Of a stretch of 14,190 nt of DNA, positions 1-6,917 are shown one piece after another. Position 1 is the stretch's first letter, and every line of letters begins with the position of its first letter. Under the pieces are notes generated by a model. That model saw only the letters and a program-made list of their open reading frames with translations, did not search any database and was not told where the DNA came from. Source of the DNA: Bacteroidota bacterium (GTDB lineage: Bacteria > Bacteroidota > Rhodothermia > Rhodothermales > Bin80); NCBI GenBank assembly GCA_026702635.1, contig JAPPBZ010000199.1:1-14190 (forward strand), read 5' to 3'. Position numbers and translations under genes: made by a program.

Positions 1-1
1 T

Positions 2-1438
2 GACGGAGCGGAGACGGATCTGGATCTCGGGCATTACGAACGATTTCTCGGACACGAAACCAGCCAGGCAAATAATGTTACCACCGGCCGCGTCTACAGT
101 GAAGTGATCGGAAAAGAGCGCGCCGGTGAATATCTCGGAAAAACCGTTCAGGTTGTCCCTCACATCATTGATGAAATCAAAGCATGGATCGTGCGCCTTG
201 CGGAGAGCGAAGAACTGGATGTCATCATCTCAGAGATTGGCGGTACAGTTGGGGATATTGAAAGCCTGCCCTACCTCGAAGCGATTCGGCAGTTGCGCTA
301 CGAAATGGGATCCATCAATGCACAGGTGGCACATCTGACGCTGGTACCCTACCTTGCAGCTGCAGGCGAACTGAAAACCAAGCCCACCCAGCATTCGGTA
401 AAAACACTGCTCTCTTACGGCCTGCAGCCCGACCTCCTGGTCTGCCGCTCGGAGCGCCCGCTGGACAAAGAGTTGCGCGAAAAAATTGCCCGCTTCTGTA
501 ACGTGGAAACCCGTGGAGTGATTGAGGCAGCTGATGCCCGCTCCATCTACGAAGTCCCCCTTCAACTAGCCCGGCAGGGAGTTGAGAAACTGGTTCTTGA
601 ACGACTGGGACTGACAGACCCGCAGACACAAAAACCCATCACCAATGAACCCGAACTGGCGGAGTGGACGCGCTTTGTTCAACGGTTGCATGCACCGGAC
701 AAAGAAGTGCGCATCGCATTGGTCGGAAAATATGTAGCCCATCAGGATGCCTACAAATCCATCACCGAATCGTTTATTCTGGCTGGTGCAAAGCTGTCTG
801 TTCACGTGGATGTAAGCTTTGTTGAAAGTGAGGAGATCGATGAACACAACTGTGAAGCAATGCTTCAGGATGCAAAGGGAATCTTGGTAGCACCTGGTTT
901 TGGCTCACGTGGGATTGAGGGAAAAATCGCAACAGCCCGTTACGCCCGGATCAAAAAAGTCCCTTTCCTTGGAATCTGCCTAGGGCTTCAGTGTGCCATC
1001 ATCGCATTTGCACGGGATGTCTGCGACCTGCAGGAAGCGCACTCAACCGAGTTTAACCCGAATTCGCCCTGGCCGGTCATTGATCTGATGGCGAGTCAGA
1101 AGAATGTATCCGACAAGGGTGGAACGATGCGGCTTGGTGCATACAACTGCGAGATCACAGAAAGCTCACAAGTGCACTCCATTTACAACAAGACCCAGGT
1201 GCGTGAACGACACCGCCACCGATACGAAGTCAATAATTCTATCAAACACCACCTCGAAGAAAAAGGGCTGAGGTTCACTGGAATCAATCCGGAAAGTGGA
1301 CTCGTGGAAATTGCTGAACTGCCCTCCCACCCCTGGTACATCGGCGTACAGTTCCATCCCGAGTACCGTTCTACCGTGGGCAATCCCCACCCCCTGTTTA
1401 TGTCATTCGTCGCCGCTGCGCTCGAACACGAGGGGTAA
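2..1438 (+). CDS. pyrG: CTP synthase (glutamine-hydrolysing), 5' truncated by window edge
   Basis: CTP synthase aminates UTP to CTP in the cytosol using ATP and glutamine-derived ammonia. The window opens inside the gene: the frame beginning at base 2 reads DGAETDLDLGHYERF, which corresponds to about residue 65 of the E. coli enzyme, so roughly 64 residues including the N-terminal P-loop lie upstream. 478 residues are visible. The synthetase domain retains the Mg-binding Asp of ETDLDL (codon 23-25; D72 in E. coli), EIGGTVGDIESLP and KTKPTQHSV. The C-terminal class I glutamine amidotransferase domain has GICLG with the nucleophile Cys at codon 977-979, and QFHPE with the triad His and Glu at 1355-1357 and 1361-1363. 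All key residues seen are intact. A GTG at 104 is an in-frame internal codon, not the start. It is separated from mraZ by 184 nt and is probably its own transcription unit. Identity is secure. Confidence 0.97.
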   Translation, partial: DGAETDLDLGHYERFLGHETSQANNVTTGRVYSEVIGKERAGEYLGKTVQVVPHIIDEIKAWIVRLAESEELDVIISEIGGTVGDIESLPYLEAIRQLRYEMGSINAQVAHLTLVPYLAAAGELKTKPTQHSVKTLLSYGLQPDLLVCRSERPLDKELREKIARFCNVETRGVIEAADARSIYEVPLQLARQGVEKLVLERLGLTDPQTQKPITNEPELAEWTRFVQRLHAPDKEVRIALVGKYVAHQDAYKSITESFILAGAKLSVHVDVSFVESEEIDEHNCEAMLQDAKGILVAPGFGSRGIEGKIATARYARIKKVPFLGICLGLQCAIIAFARDVCDLQEAHSTEFNPNSPWPVIDLMASQKNVSDKGGTMRLGAYNCEITESSQVHSIYNKTQVRERHRHRYEVNNSIKHHLEEKGLRFTGINPESGLVEIAELPSHPWYIGVQFHPEYRSTVGNPHPLFMSFVAAALEHEG

Positions 1439-1477
1439 CCCTGACCCCTGCACTCCGCTGAGCATTGCCCTCGACCA

Positions 1478-1492
1478 CACGGGAAAACCGTG
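1478..1492 (+). other. Short hairpin downstream of pyrG
   Basis: CACGG (1478-1482) and CCGTG (1488-1492) form a perfect 5-bp GC-rich stem with a 5-nt loop (GAAAA). No T-run follows directly, so on its own it is not a convincing intrinsic terminator. It may stabilise the pyrG transcript end, or be chance. Confidence 0.2.
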
Positions 1493-1501
1493 CAGCTAAA
1501 T

Positions 1502-1522
1502 AAAGGTAATTGGTGCCTTTTT
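1502..1522 (+). terminator. pyrG: Weak candidate intrinsic terminator of pyrG
   Basis: AAAGGTA (1502-1508) can pair with TGCCTTT (1514-1520), with one G-U wobble, around a 5-nt loop. The descending arm runs into TTTTT (1518-1522). This is the only hairpin-plus-T-run in the gap, and it lies about 65 nt after the pyrG stop and before the mraZ operator, where a terminator would be expected. The stem has only two G-C pairs, so strength is doubtful. Rho-dependent ending is an alternative. Confidence 0.28.
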
Positions 1523-1537
1523 CACGGTAATTTCAAC

Positions 1538-1552
1538 CAAAATTTAATTTTG
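1538..1552. repeat. Perfect AT-rich palindrome abutting the MraZ boxes
   Basis: CAAAATT (1538-1544), a single T, then AATTTTG (1546-1552) form an uninterrupted inverted repeat with 7-bp arms. Its last base is the first G of the first GTGGG box. The surroundings (about 1531-1600) are clearly more AT-rich than the flanking genes. It could be an UP-like element, a site for a second dimeric regulator, or part of the operator geometry. Function is not known from sequence. Confidence 0.45.
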
Positions 1553-1580
1553 TGGGAAATTGTGGGAAATTGTGGGAAAT
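1551..1580 (+). promoter_or_regulatory. mraZ: MraZ operator: three tandem 10-bp boxes
   Basis: The decamer TGTGGGAAAT occurs three times, exactly and head to tail, at 1551, 1561 and 1571. Within it TGGGA recurs at 1553, 1563 and 1573, separated by exactly 5 nt. This is the arrangement described for E. coli MraZ, which binds direct repeats of TGGGN spaced by 5 nt upstream of its own gene. The last box ends 42 nt before the mraZ start. The 10-bp period puts all boxes on one face of the helix, which suits the ring-shaped MraZ oligomer. The likely role is autorepression of the whole downstream cluster. Confidence 0.85.
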
Positions 1581-1622
1581 TTTCCTTATCATTAATCAGG
1601 TAGCTATACTCAAGAGGTCCCC
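1581..1622 (+). promoter_or_regulatory. mraZ: Probable core promoter and leader of the dcw operon
   Basis: A promoter must lie near here, because the operator sits immediately upstream and every later gene is tightly packed. Candidates are TATACT at 1605-1610, TATCAT at 1587-1592, and TAATCAGG at 1593-1600 with TTG at 1570-1572 as a poor match to the Bacteroidota -7/-33 pattern. None has a good upstream partner. If TATACT were the -10 element, the mRNA would be almost leaderless. AAGAGG at 1612-1617, 5 nt before the ATG, is a modest Shine-Dalgarno-like sequence. The region assignment is reasonable, but the exact promoter is unresolved. Confidence 0.4.
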
Positions 1623-2066
1623 ATGCCTGGATTTAAGGGACAGGCGACGTATTCAGTTGATGGAAAAGGGCGCATCGCAATCCCCTCTAGAATGCGTGCG
1701 TGCATGAGCCCGGAGGCACATAGCACCCTGGTGATTACGCGTGGATTCGAGCGATGCATCTTTGCCTATCCGCTTGACGAGTGGCTGGAGATTGAAGACC
1801 AGATCTCGAAGCTCAACCCCTATAGCGAAAAACACAGATCATTTATTCGCCAATTCATGAGATGGGCGGAAGAAGTAACTATAGATGCAAAGGGGCGAAT
1901 CCCCCTGCAACGACCGCTGCTTGAGTATGCAGGAATAGAAAAAACAAGTTTAATTCTTGGAAGCCAGAAGTATCTCGAGGTCTGGGATCCCCAAAGATTT
2001 GAAGAATACCTGGCTGCCGAAGAAACGGACTATGAAACGCTTGCGGCGGAGGTTATGGGAAGCTGA
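1623..2066 (+). CDS. mraZ: Transcriptional regulator MraZ
   Basis: DNA-binding regulator of the dcw cluster, 147 residues, the usual length. It is built from two tandem SpoVT/AbrB-like swapped-hairpin half-domains. Each carries the family DxxxR signature: DGKGR at residues 13-17 and DAKGR at 88-92. EEVTIDAKGRIPLQ is typical of the second half. The ATG at 1623 gives an N-terminus (MPGFKGQATYSVDGKGR) that matches the family and follows AAGAGG by 5 nt. It is the first gene of the cluster, directly downstream of three TGGGA boxes it would be expected to bind, so it is probably an autorepressor. Its TGA shares one base with the rsmH ATG (TGATG), suggesting translational coupling. I see nothing aberrant in the protein. 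Confidence 0.96.
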   Translation: MPGFKGQATYSVDGKGRIAIPSRMRACMSPEAHSTLVITRGFERCIFAYPLDEWLEIEDQISKLNPYSEKHRSFIRQFMRWAEEVTIDAKGRIPLQRPLLEYAGIEKTSLILGSQKYLEVWDPQRFEEYLAAEETDYETLAAEVMGS

Positions 2067-3010
2067 TGTCTACCATTCCTTATGCAACCGCCTACCATGC
2101 ACCTGTTCTCTCACAAACTGTACTGAAATACTTGGTAACGGACATCAACGGTACGTATGTCGATGCGACCGCAGGAGGCGGCGGACATGTTGCTGCTATT
2201 CTCTCTGTGTTGTCGCCCAAAGGGAGAGTCGTTGCAGTTGATCGGGACGCAGACGCCGTCCAAACCGTGAAAGCACGGCTGCCTGATGCTATCAAGATGA
2301 AGCAACTGGTCGTTTATAAGGGAAGATTCAGCAACTTGCAGAACCTGATCCCAAACCTTCTTCCCGTCACGGGGCTTTTGCTGGACCTTGGCGTCTCCTC
2401 TCATCAACTGGACTCTGGTCAAAGGGGATTCAGCCATCGTCAACGTGCTCACCTAGACATGCGAATGGATACTGAATTCGATATCACTGCAGCGGATATC
2501 GTGAATGGATCCTCTGAAGATGAACTGGTAAATATCCTCCGCTCCTGGGGGGAAGAGCCCTATGCACGGCGAATCGCCCGAGCGATCATTGCAAACCAGC
2601 CCGTTGAAACCACCACAGACCTAGCCCACATTGTGCGCGATGCAGTCCCGACCCGATGGGAATCTCGGGCAGTTTCTCGCACATTCCAAGCCCTTCGCAT
2701 TGCCGTCAATGGGGAATTGGATGAGCTAGCTCAGCTTCTTGAAGCCAGCCCGGAAATTGTGGCAGAAGGGGGCAGGATGGTTGTCATCAGCTATCACTCC
2801 CTTGAAGACCGGATGGTTAAGCGGATGCTGCGTGATGGGGTCCTGGAAGGAGAATCAAGACGGGATCTCTACGGGAACCGACTTGTGCCTTGGAAACCAG
2901 TCACGCGCCGGCCTGTCGTCCCTGATGCTGCAGAGATTACAGCAAACCGCCGGTCCCGAAGTGCACGGCTGCGTGCAGGAGTTCGTTGCCCCGTACCTGT
3001 CAGTACATAA
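2066..3010 (+). CDS. rsmH: 16S rRNA (cytosine1402-N4)-methyltransferase RsmH (MraW)
   Basis: S-adenosylmethionine-dependent enzyme that N4-methylates C1402 of 16S rRNA in the ribosomal P site. It has 314 residues, normal for the family. Visible motifs are HAPVL (11-15), the SAM-binding loop DATAGGGGH (33-41), LLLDLGVSSHQLD (104-116), RGFS followed by LDMRMD (120-135), RTFQALRIAVNGEL (205-218), and VISYHSLEDRMVK (240-252). The basic C-terminus reads ANRRSRSARLR, a slight variation on the common NPRSRSAKLR. The start overlaps the mraZ stop by one base. A GGAGG at 2048-2052 is too far upstream (13 nt) to be an obvious ribosome site. Its place between mraZ and ftsL is the conserved one. Identity is secure. 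Confidence 0.96.
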   Translation: MSTIPYATAYHAPVLSQTVLKYLVTDINGTYVDATAGGGGHVAAILSVLSPKGRVVAVDRDADAVQTVKARLPDAIKMKQLVVYKGRFSNLQNLIPNLLPVTGLLLDLGVSSHQLDSGQRGFSHRQRAHLDMRMDTEFDITAADIVNGSSEDELVNILRSWGEEPYARRIARAIIANQPVETTTDLAHIVRDAVPTRWESRAVSRTFQALRIAVNGELDELAQLLEASPEIVAEGGRMVVISYHSLEDRMVKRMLRDGVLEGESRRDLYGNRLVPWKPVTRRPVVPDAAEITANRRSRSARLRAGVRCPVPVST

Positions 3011-3019
3011 TATTCTCTG

Positions 3020-3442
3020 ATGTTTAAGCGCCGCAAATATGGACCTCCCAACCAAACCACACGCAGACAGCGTGCGGTAGAGCAGGCCATGACGACGGTT
3101 CGCAGTTGGCAGGAGTTAACGATCATTGATGAGTCTACACCGGAACGGAAAGTCATCGCTCGTGTCTCCACCCTGCAATTCGGCCTGATCATCTTTCTCC
3201 TCGCAGGGATTTTGACCGGATATATCGGTCATATTCACACATCACAGGATCTGTTGGCGGAAATCAATACCCAGCGGCAAGAGAATGTTCGCCTCCATCT
3301 GCAGCATAACCGGCTCGTAGCAGATTACAATGCCTTTGTTGGCCCCTCCGTTATTTATGGGCGTGCCGAGGCGCTGGGGCTTCAGAGGGGGCACGAATAT
3401 GCAGGACTCATCCACAGTGGCGCTCAGCAAACCGAACCATGA
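3020..3442 (+). CDS. ftsL: FtsL-like bitopic cell division protein
   Basis: 140-residue single-pass membrane protein. A basic cytoplasmic segment of about 50 residues (MFKRRKYGPP..., several Arg/Lys) precedes one hydrophobic helix at about 52-70 (LQFGLIIFLLAGILTGYIG). A heptad-like segment follows, at about 74-108 (ELLAE-type spacing, LAEINTQRQENVRLHLQHNRLVAD in part), which suggests a short periplasmic coiled coil. The C-terminal YGRAEALGLQRG resembles the ...A..LGL motif of FtsL/DivIC proteins. Known FtsL pairs with FtsB/DivIC and FtsQ to activate FtsW-FtsI. FtsL is poorly conserved, so the call rests on position (between rsmH and ftsI), topology and size. The long cytoplasmic tail resembles the Bacteroidota version. 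It starts 9 nt after rsmH and overlaps ftsI by 4 nt (ATGA). Confidence 0.8.
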   Translation: MFKRRKYGPPNQTTRRQRAVEQAMTTVRSWQELTIIDESTPERKVIARVSTLQFGLIIFLLAGILTGYIGHIHTSQDLLAEINTQRQENVRLHLQHNRLVADYNAFVGPSVIYGRAEALGLQRGHEYAGLIHSGAQQTEP

Positions 3443-5454
3443 AAATCCGGGACCAAATACTGGGGCGGATGTATGTCGTGTTGACCGGCTTGGCACTCAT
3501 GCCGCTGATCATTGCCGGACAGCTGATCTGGCTCAACGTAGAAGAGGGGGGGCATCTACGTGAGCTGGGTCGGCGTCAAGCAGAATCCCAACAGTTGCTC
3601 CTGCCGCAGCGAGGAGAGATTCTGGACATTCACGGACGGGCTCTAGCCGTGAATTCTCCACACTATAATCTCGCACTGGACCCCACTGTGCCCGAATTCA
3701 CGGAGCAAAAAGCCGCTTTTCTAGCTCACCTGTCTGATTTAACGGGTACCTCTACAAGACAGCTTGAGTCACGGATTGAGAATCGGGCGAGTGAGCAATT
3801 TGTCCGACTCATTGATTTGACGCCGGAACAGCGAAGAGAGGTCGCCTCCTGGGAGATACCCGGCGTCATTCTCGAAGAACGCTCCCAACGTAAGTATGTC
3901 TACGGAACAACGGCTGCCCATATCATCGGACATATAGATACCGATGGCGTGGGGAAAGCGGGCCTTGAGCTTGAATATAATGAGTACCTGAAAGGGCAGC
4001 CAGGACGGCGTACTCTTTTCAGAGACCGCCGCGGATACCTCCGCGTTGATGCAGAAGGGGTTGTCGTTCCAGCCACCGACGGAGAGACCCTCGTACTTAC
4101 GATTGATCTCATTCGCCAGACAATTATGGAGGAAGAACTCGCGGCTGGTGTCGCGGAAGCCCGTGCGATTCGAGGAAGTGCGATTGCAGTGGACCCAAAA
4201 AGTGGGGCAATTCTGGCCATGGCCAATTTTCCCACCTTTGATGCAAATATGCCGCTGGAGACACCGGTATCCGCTTGGCGCAATCGCGCGGTCACCGACC
4301 GACTGGAACCTGGTTCCGCCTTTAAAATGATCGCCGCGTCCGCAGCACTGGAAACAGGCACCGTCTCCATGGATCAGCTGGTTAACACCGGTGATGGGAC
4401 AATTGAAGTATCTGGTTACACCTTGGACGACGTCGCGAGATACGGAGAAATCACTTTCAATGATGTGATTGTAAAGAGCAGTAACGTGGGAATGGCGCTC
4501 ACCACGCGGCCCATGGCTCCGGAAGAGCTGTACCGGTACATACGCAACTTTGGATTTGGGCAAAAAACCTGGATTGACCTGCCCGGGGAGGTCGGCGGAC
4601 TCCTCAAGCGCACTAATCAATGGAGCAGGACCACGAAAACCGCACTCAGTATCGGGTACGAGATTGATGTGACCCCTATGCAGATGGTGATGGCATACGC
4701 CGCCCTCGCGGATGACGGTTTACTGCGTCAGCCATATATCGTGGCTGAACGACGGGACGTGACCGGACGTGTGCTCTGGCGTGCAACTGATGATCCGGCC
4801 CGAACCGATTCCATCCGAAGGGTCCTGCAGGAAGAAACTGTCGCCATGCTCCAGCCGGCTCTCATTGAGGTTGTTCAGAGAGGGACTGCAACAGATGCTC
4901 AGGTTGAAGGATTGACCATCGCAGGAAAGACCGGGACCGCCCGCAAGGTGGTCAATGGTGCCTACGGCAGCGAGTACCGGGCAACGTTCGTTGGCTTCTA
5001 CCCGGCCGAAGATCCACAAGTGGCCATGATCGTGATTTTGGATGAGCCCCAAACTAGTATTTATGGCGGCCGGGTTTCTGCCCCCATATTCAAGAGGATC
5101 GCAGAGCGATGGACCGCAACCTTCCCGGCATCCGGACTTCCCACGCCACAGGAAGGGTGGAAGTTTCAGGCGCAACGAGACAGTCTTGCACCACGAACTG
5201 GTACTGTAGTGGTCTCCGAGGAATCTACCCAGCGAAGCCGTGTGAAAGTTCAAGCTGCACCCGATGAGGCAGAGCTGACGGTGATGCCAGATGTTTTGGG
5301 ACTTGATGCCCGGGCCGCATGGTTTTTGTTGAGCTCCAAAGGGCTGGATGTACAACTGAACGGGACCGGCTTGGTAATCGGGCAATCTCCAGAGCCGGGA
5401 GCGGCCGCGGATACAGACGTAATCCTTCAATTGCAGCACCATGAACTGGACTGA
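3439..5454 (+). CDS. ftsI: Division-specific penicillin-binding protein (FtsI/PBP3 type) with C-terminal PASTA domain
   Basis: Class B PBP, the septal D,D-transpeptidase that crosslinks peptidoglycan in partnership with FtsW. It has 671 residues. One membrane anchor lies at about 11-32. The dimerisation/pedestal domain starts with RGEILDIHGRALA (58-70). The transpeptidase domain has SAFK with the nucleophile Ser293 and Lys296 (after EPG), SSN at 347-349, and KTG at 497-499 (AGKTGTARK). A linker of about 570-612 leads to a single PASTA domain at about 614-671 (MPDVLGLDARAAWFLL...). The catalytic motifs are complete. The start ATG overlaps the ftsL stop (ATGA), and the 3' end overlaps murE by 14 nt. 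PASTA-bearing division PBPs are common in Bacteroidota and in Gram-positives, so it is a lineage hint. No Shine-Dalgarno sequence is seen, so translation probably depends on coupling. Confidence 0.95.
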   Translation: MKIRDQILGRMYVVLTGLALMPLIIAGQLIWLNVEEGGHLRELGRRQAESQQLLLPQRGEILDIHGRALAVNSPHYNLALDPTVPEFTEQKAAFLAHLSDLTGTSTRQLESRIENRASEQFVRLIDLTPEQRREVASWEIPGVILEERSQRKYVYGTTAAHIIGHIDTDGVGKAGLELEYNEYLKGQPGRRTLFRDRRGYLRVDAEGVVVPATDGETLVLTIDLIRQTIMEEELAAGVAEARAIRGSAIAVDPKSGAILAMANFPTFDANMPLETPVSAWRNRAVTDRLEPGSAFKMIAASAALETGTVSMDQLVNTGDGTIEVSGYTLDDVARYGEITFNDVIVKSSNVGMALTTRPMAPEELYRYIRNFGFGQKTWIDLPGEVGGLLKRTNQWSRTTKTALSIGYEIDVTPMQMVMAYAALADDGLLRQPYIVAERRDVTGRVLWRATDDPARTDSIRRVLQEETVAMLQPALIEVVQRGTATDAQVEGLTIAGKTGTARKVVNGAYGSEYRATFVGFYPAEDPQVAMIVILDEPQTSIYGGRVSAPIFKRIAERWTATFPASGLPTPQEGWKFQAQRDSLAPRTGTVVVSEESTQRSRVKVQAAPDEAELTVMPDVLGLDARAAWFLLSSKGLDVQLNGTGLVIGQSPEPGAAADTDVILQLQHHELD

Positions 5455-6913
5455 TCTACATACCCGATTGGCCAGCGAGGGATTGCTCACCAACCCTGCT
5501 GCACCTGCACCGGACTTAACGGTCACCGGGGTCAGCCAGGACAGCCGCCATGTGCATCCAGGATGCGTCTTCACCGCTGTACAAGGAACGCAGTTTGATG
5601 GACATGCCTACATCCAAAATGCACTGAATGCTGGTGCTTCTGTCATTGTCTGCCAGGAGAATCTGGGCCAGGATCCCCGCTTCGTTCAGGTATCCAACAC
5701 ACGAAAAGCCGCTGCCGTGATTGCAGCAGCTTTCTACGGGGATCCAGCTGCTTCCCTGCATCTCACAGGTGTAACTGGAACCAATGGAAAAACGACCACC
5801 GGAGCACTTGTACAGCATGTTCTTGAGTGTACCGGAACCATGACAGGTCTGATTGGAACGGTGTCCTACGTTACCGGACAATCGACCTACCCTGCCCAAC
5901 TCACAACCCCCGATGCAACGCAACTCCAGCCCATGCTGGCAGAGATGGTTCGCGCAGGCTGTCAAGCATGCGTGATTGAGGTTTCGTCTCATGCCCTGGA
6001 TCAGTATCGAACTGCCACGCTGAACTTTTCAGTCGGCGTATTTACCAATTTGATGCATGATCATCTGGACTACCATACTACTGTGGAACAGTATCTCAAG
6101 AGCAAAAAACGCCTCTTTGATGACCTGAGCCCCGACGCAGTCGCGGTTTATAATCAGGACGATCAGGCAGGCAGACGTATGGTGGAGAATACCCAGGCTA
6201 CACAATGCTCCTTCGGTCAGTATACCGACGCAGATATTCGGTTCAATATTGTAAAGGACAGCCCCAGCGGCCTCCAATTGCGTCTGGATGGCCAAACCAG
6301 TACGTTTCGGCTGGCAGGAACGTTCAATGCTTATAATCTGGCTGCCGCCTATGGAGCCGCACGTGCGAGTGGGCTGCCGCGCACAGATGTCATTGAAGCT
6401 CTGTCTGAGGCCCGCCCCATCCCCGGCAGATTCGAGCAGTACCTGTGCGATGATGCCACACGGATTGTCGTTGATTTCGCACATACACCGGATGCGCTGG
6501 AGCAGGTCCTCCGGTCACTGGCCCACGCCCGCCAAAAAACGGCTCGGCTATGGTGCGTATTTGGATGTGGCGGCAACCGGGACACCATGAAGCGCCCCCT
6601 CATGGGCGCAGTCGCAGAGGAGCTGGCCGATCATGTGGTCATCACGAATGATAACCCAAGGAAGGAACCTGCACAGGCAATCGCTGAAGACATCCTCCGT
6701 GGTATGAAAAAGCCCGAACGGGCACACCTGATTCTCTCAAGGACCGAGGCTGTGCAACATGTTGAACAAGCATGCAGCGCTGGAGACATTGTACTTGTTG
6801 CAGGCCGAGGACACGAGTCTGTTCAGGACGAAAATGGGATCCAGGTCAAATTGAAAGATCAGGACCTAGTCCTTGAAGCCTTTGCTTCACGCAACCCGAA
6901 ACCCCTCATCTGA
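5441..6913 (+). CDS. murE: UDP-MurNAc-L-Ala-D-Glu:meso-diaminopimelate ligase MurE
   Basis: ATP-dependent cytosolic ligase adding the third residue of the peptidoglycan stem peptide. It has 490 residues. The N-terminal UDP-sugar domain (about 1-100, with VSQDSRHVHPGCVF and VFTAVQG) is followed by the P-loop TGTNGKTT (112-119), VIEVSSHALDQ, and MHDHLDYH. The likely carbamylated Lys222 sits in LKSKKRLF. The C-terminal domain has DNPR at 404-407, followed by KEP. DNPR is the family's marker for meso-diaminopimelate selection; L-Lys enzymes differ here. So the organism probably has mDAP-type wall. The ATG at 5441 lies inside the end of ftsI. The N-terminus MNWTDL fits the family and there is no later suitable start. 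No murF follows; mraY starts 4 nt downstream. Specificity is inferred from the motif. Confidence 0.95.
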   Translation: MNWTDLHTRLASEGLLTNPAAPAPDLTVTGVSQDSRHVHPGCVFTAVQGTQFDGHAYIQNALNAGASVIVCQENLGQDPRFVQVSNTRKAAAVIAAAFYGDPAASLHLTGVTGTNGKTTTGALVQHVLECTGTMTGLIGTVSYVTGQSTYPAQLTTPDATQLQPMLAEMVRAGCQACVIEVSSHALDQYRTATLNFSVGVFTNLMHDHLDYHTTVEQYLKSKKRLFDDLSPDAVAVYNQDDQAGRRMVENTQATQCSFGQYTDADIRFNIVKDSPSGLQLRLDGQTSTFRLAGTFNAYNLAAAYGAARASGLPRTDVIEALSEARPIPGRFEQYLCDDATRIVVDFAHTPDALEQVLRSLAHARQKTARLWCVFGCGGNRDTMKRPLMGAVAEELADHVVITNDNPRKEPAQAIAEDILRGMKKPERAHLILSRTEAVQHVEQACSAGDIVLVAGRGHESVQDENGIQVKLKDQDLVLEAFASRNPKPLI

Positions 6914-6917
6914 ATCC

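Noticed and set aside
1296..1499. 67-codon + strand open frame crossing the pyrG stop
   Set aside because: Most of it overlaps conserved pyrG coding sequence in another frame, with no family resemblance. The remainder into the gap is short.
1551..1580. Tandem repeat as a CRISPR or satellite
   Set aside because: The unit is 10 bp with no spacers, and it fits the MraZ operator pattern precisely.
3769..4620. 283-codon open frame on the - strand inside ftsI
   Set aside because: It is antisense to the transpeptidase domain, whose motifs are fully conserved. The translation is Cys/His-rich and low in recognisable domains, as expected of a shadow frame.
4720..5574. 284-codon open frame on the - strand over the ftsI/murE junction
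   Set aside because: It covers the complement of two well-identified genes in a dense operon, with no recognisable motif or start signal.
6873..6917. TTG-initiated N-terminal extension of mraY
   Set aside because: It lies entirely in the murE 3' end. The family N-terminus begins at the ATG at 6918.
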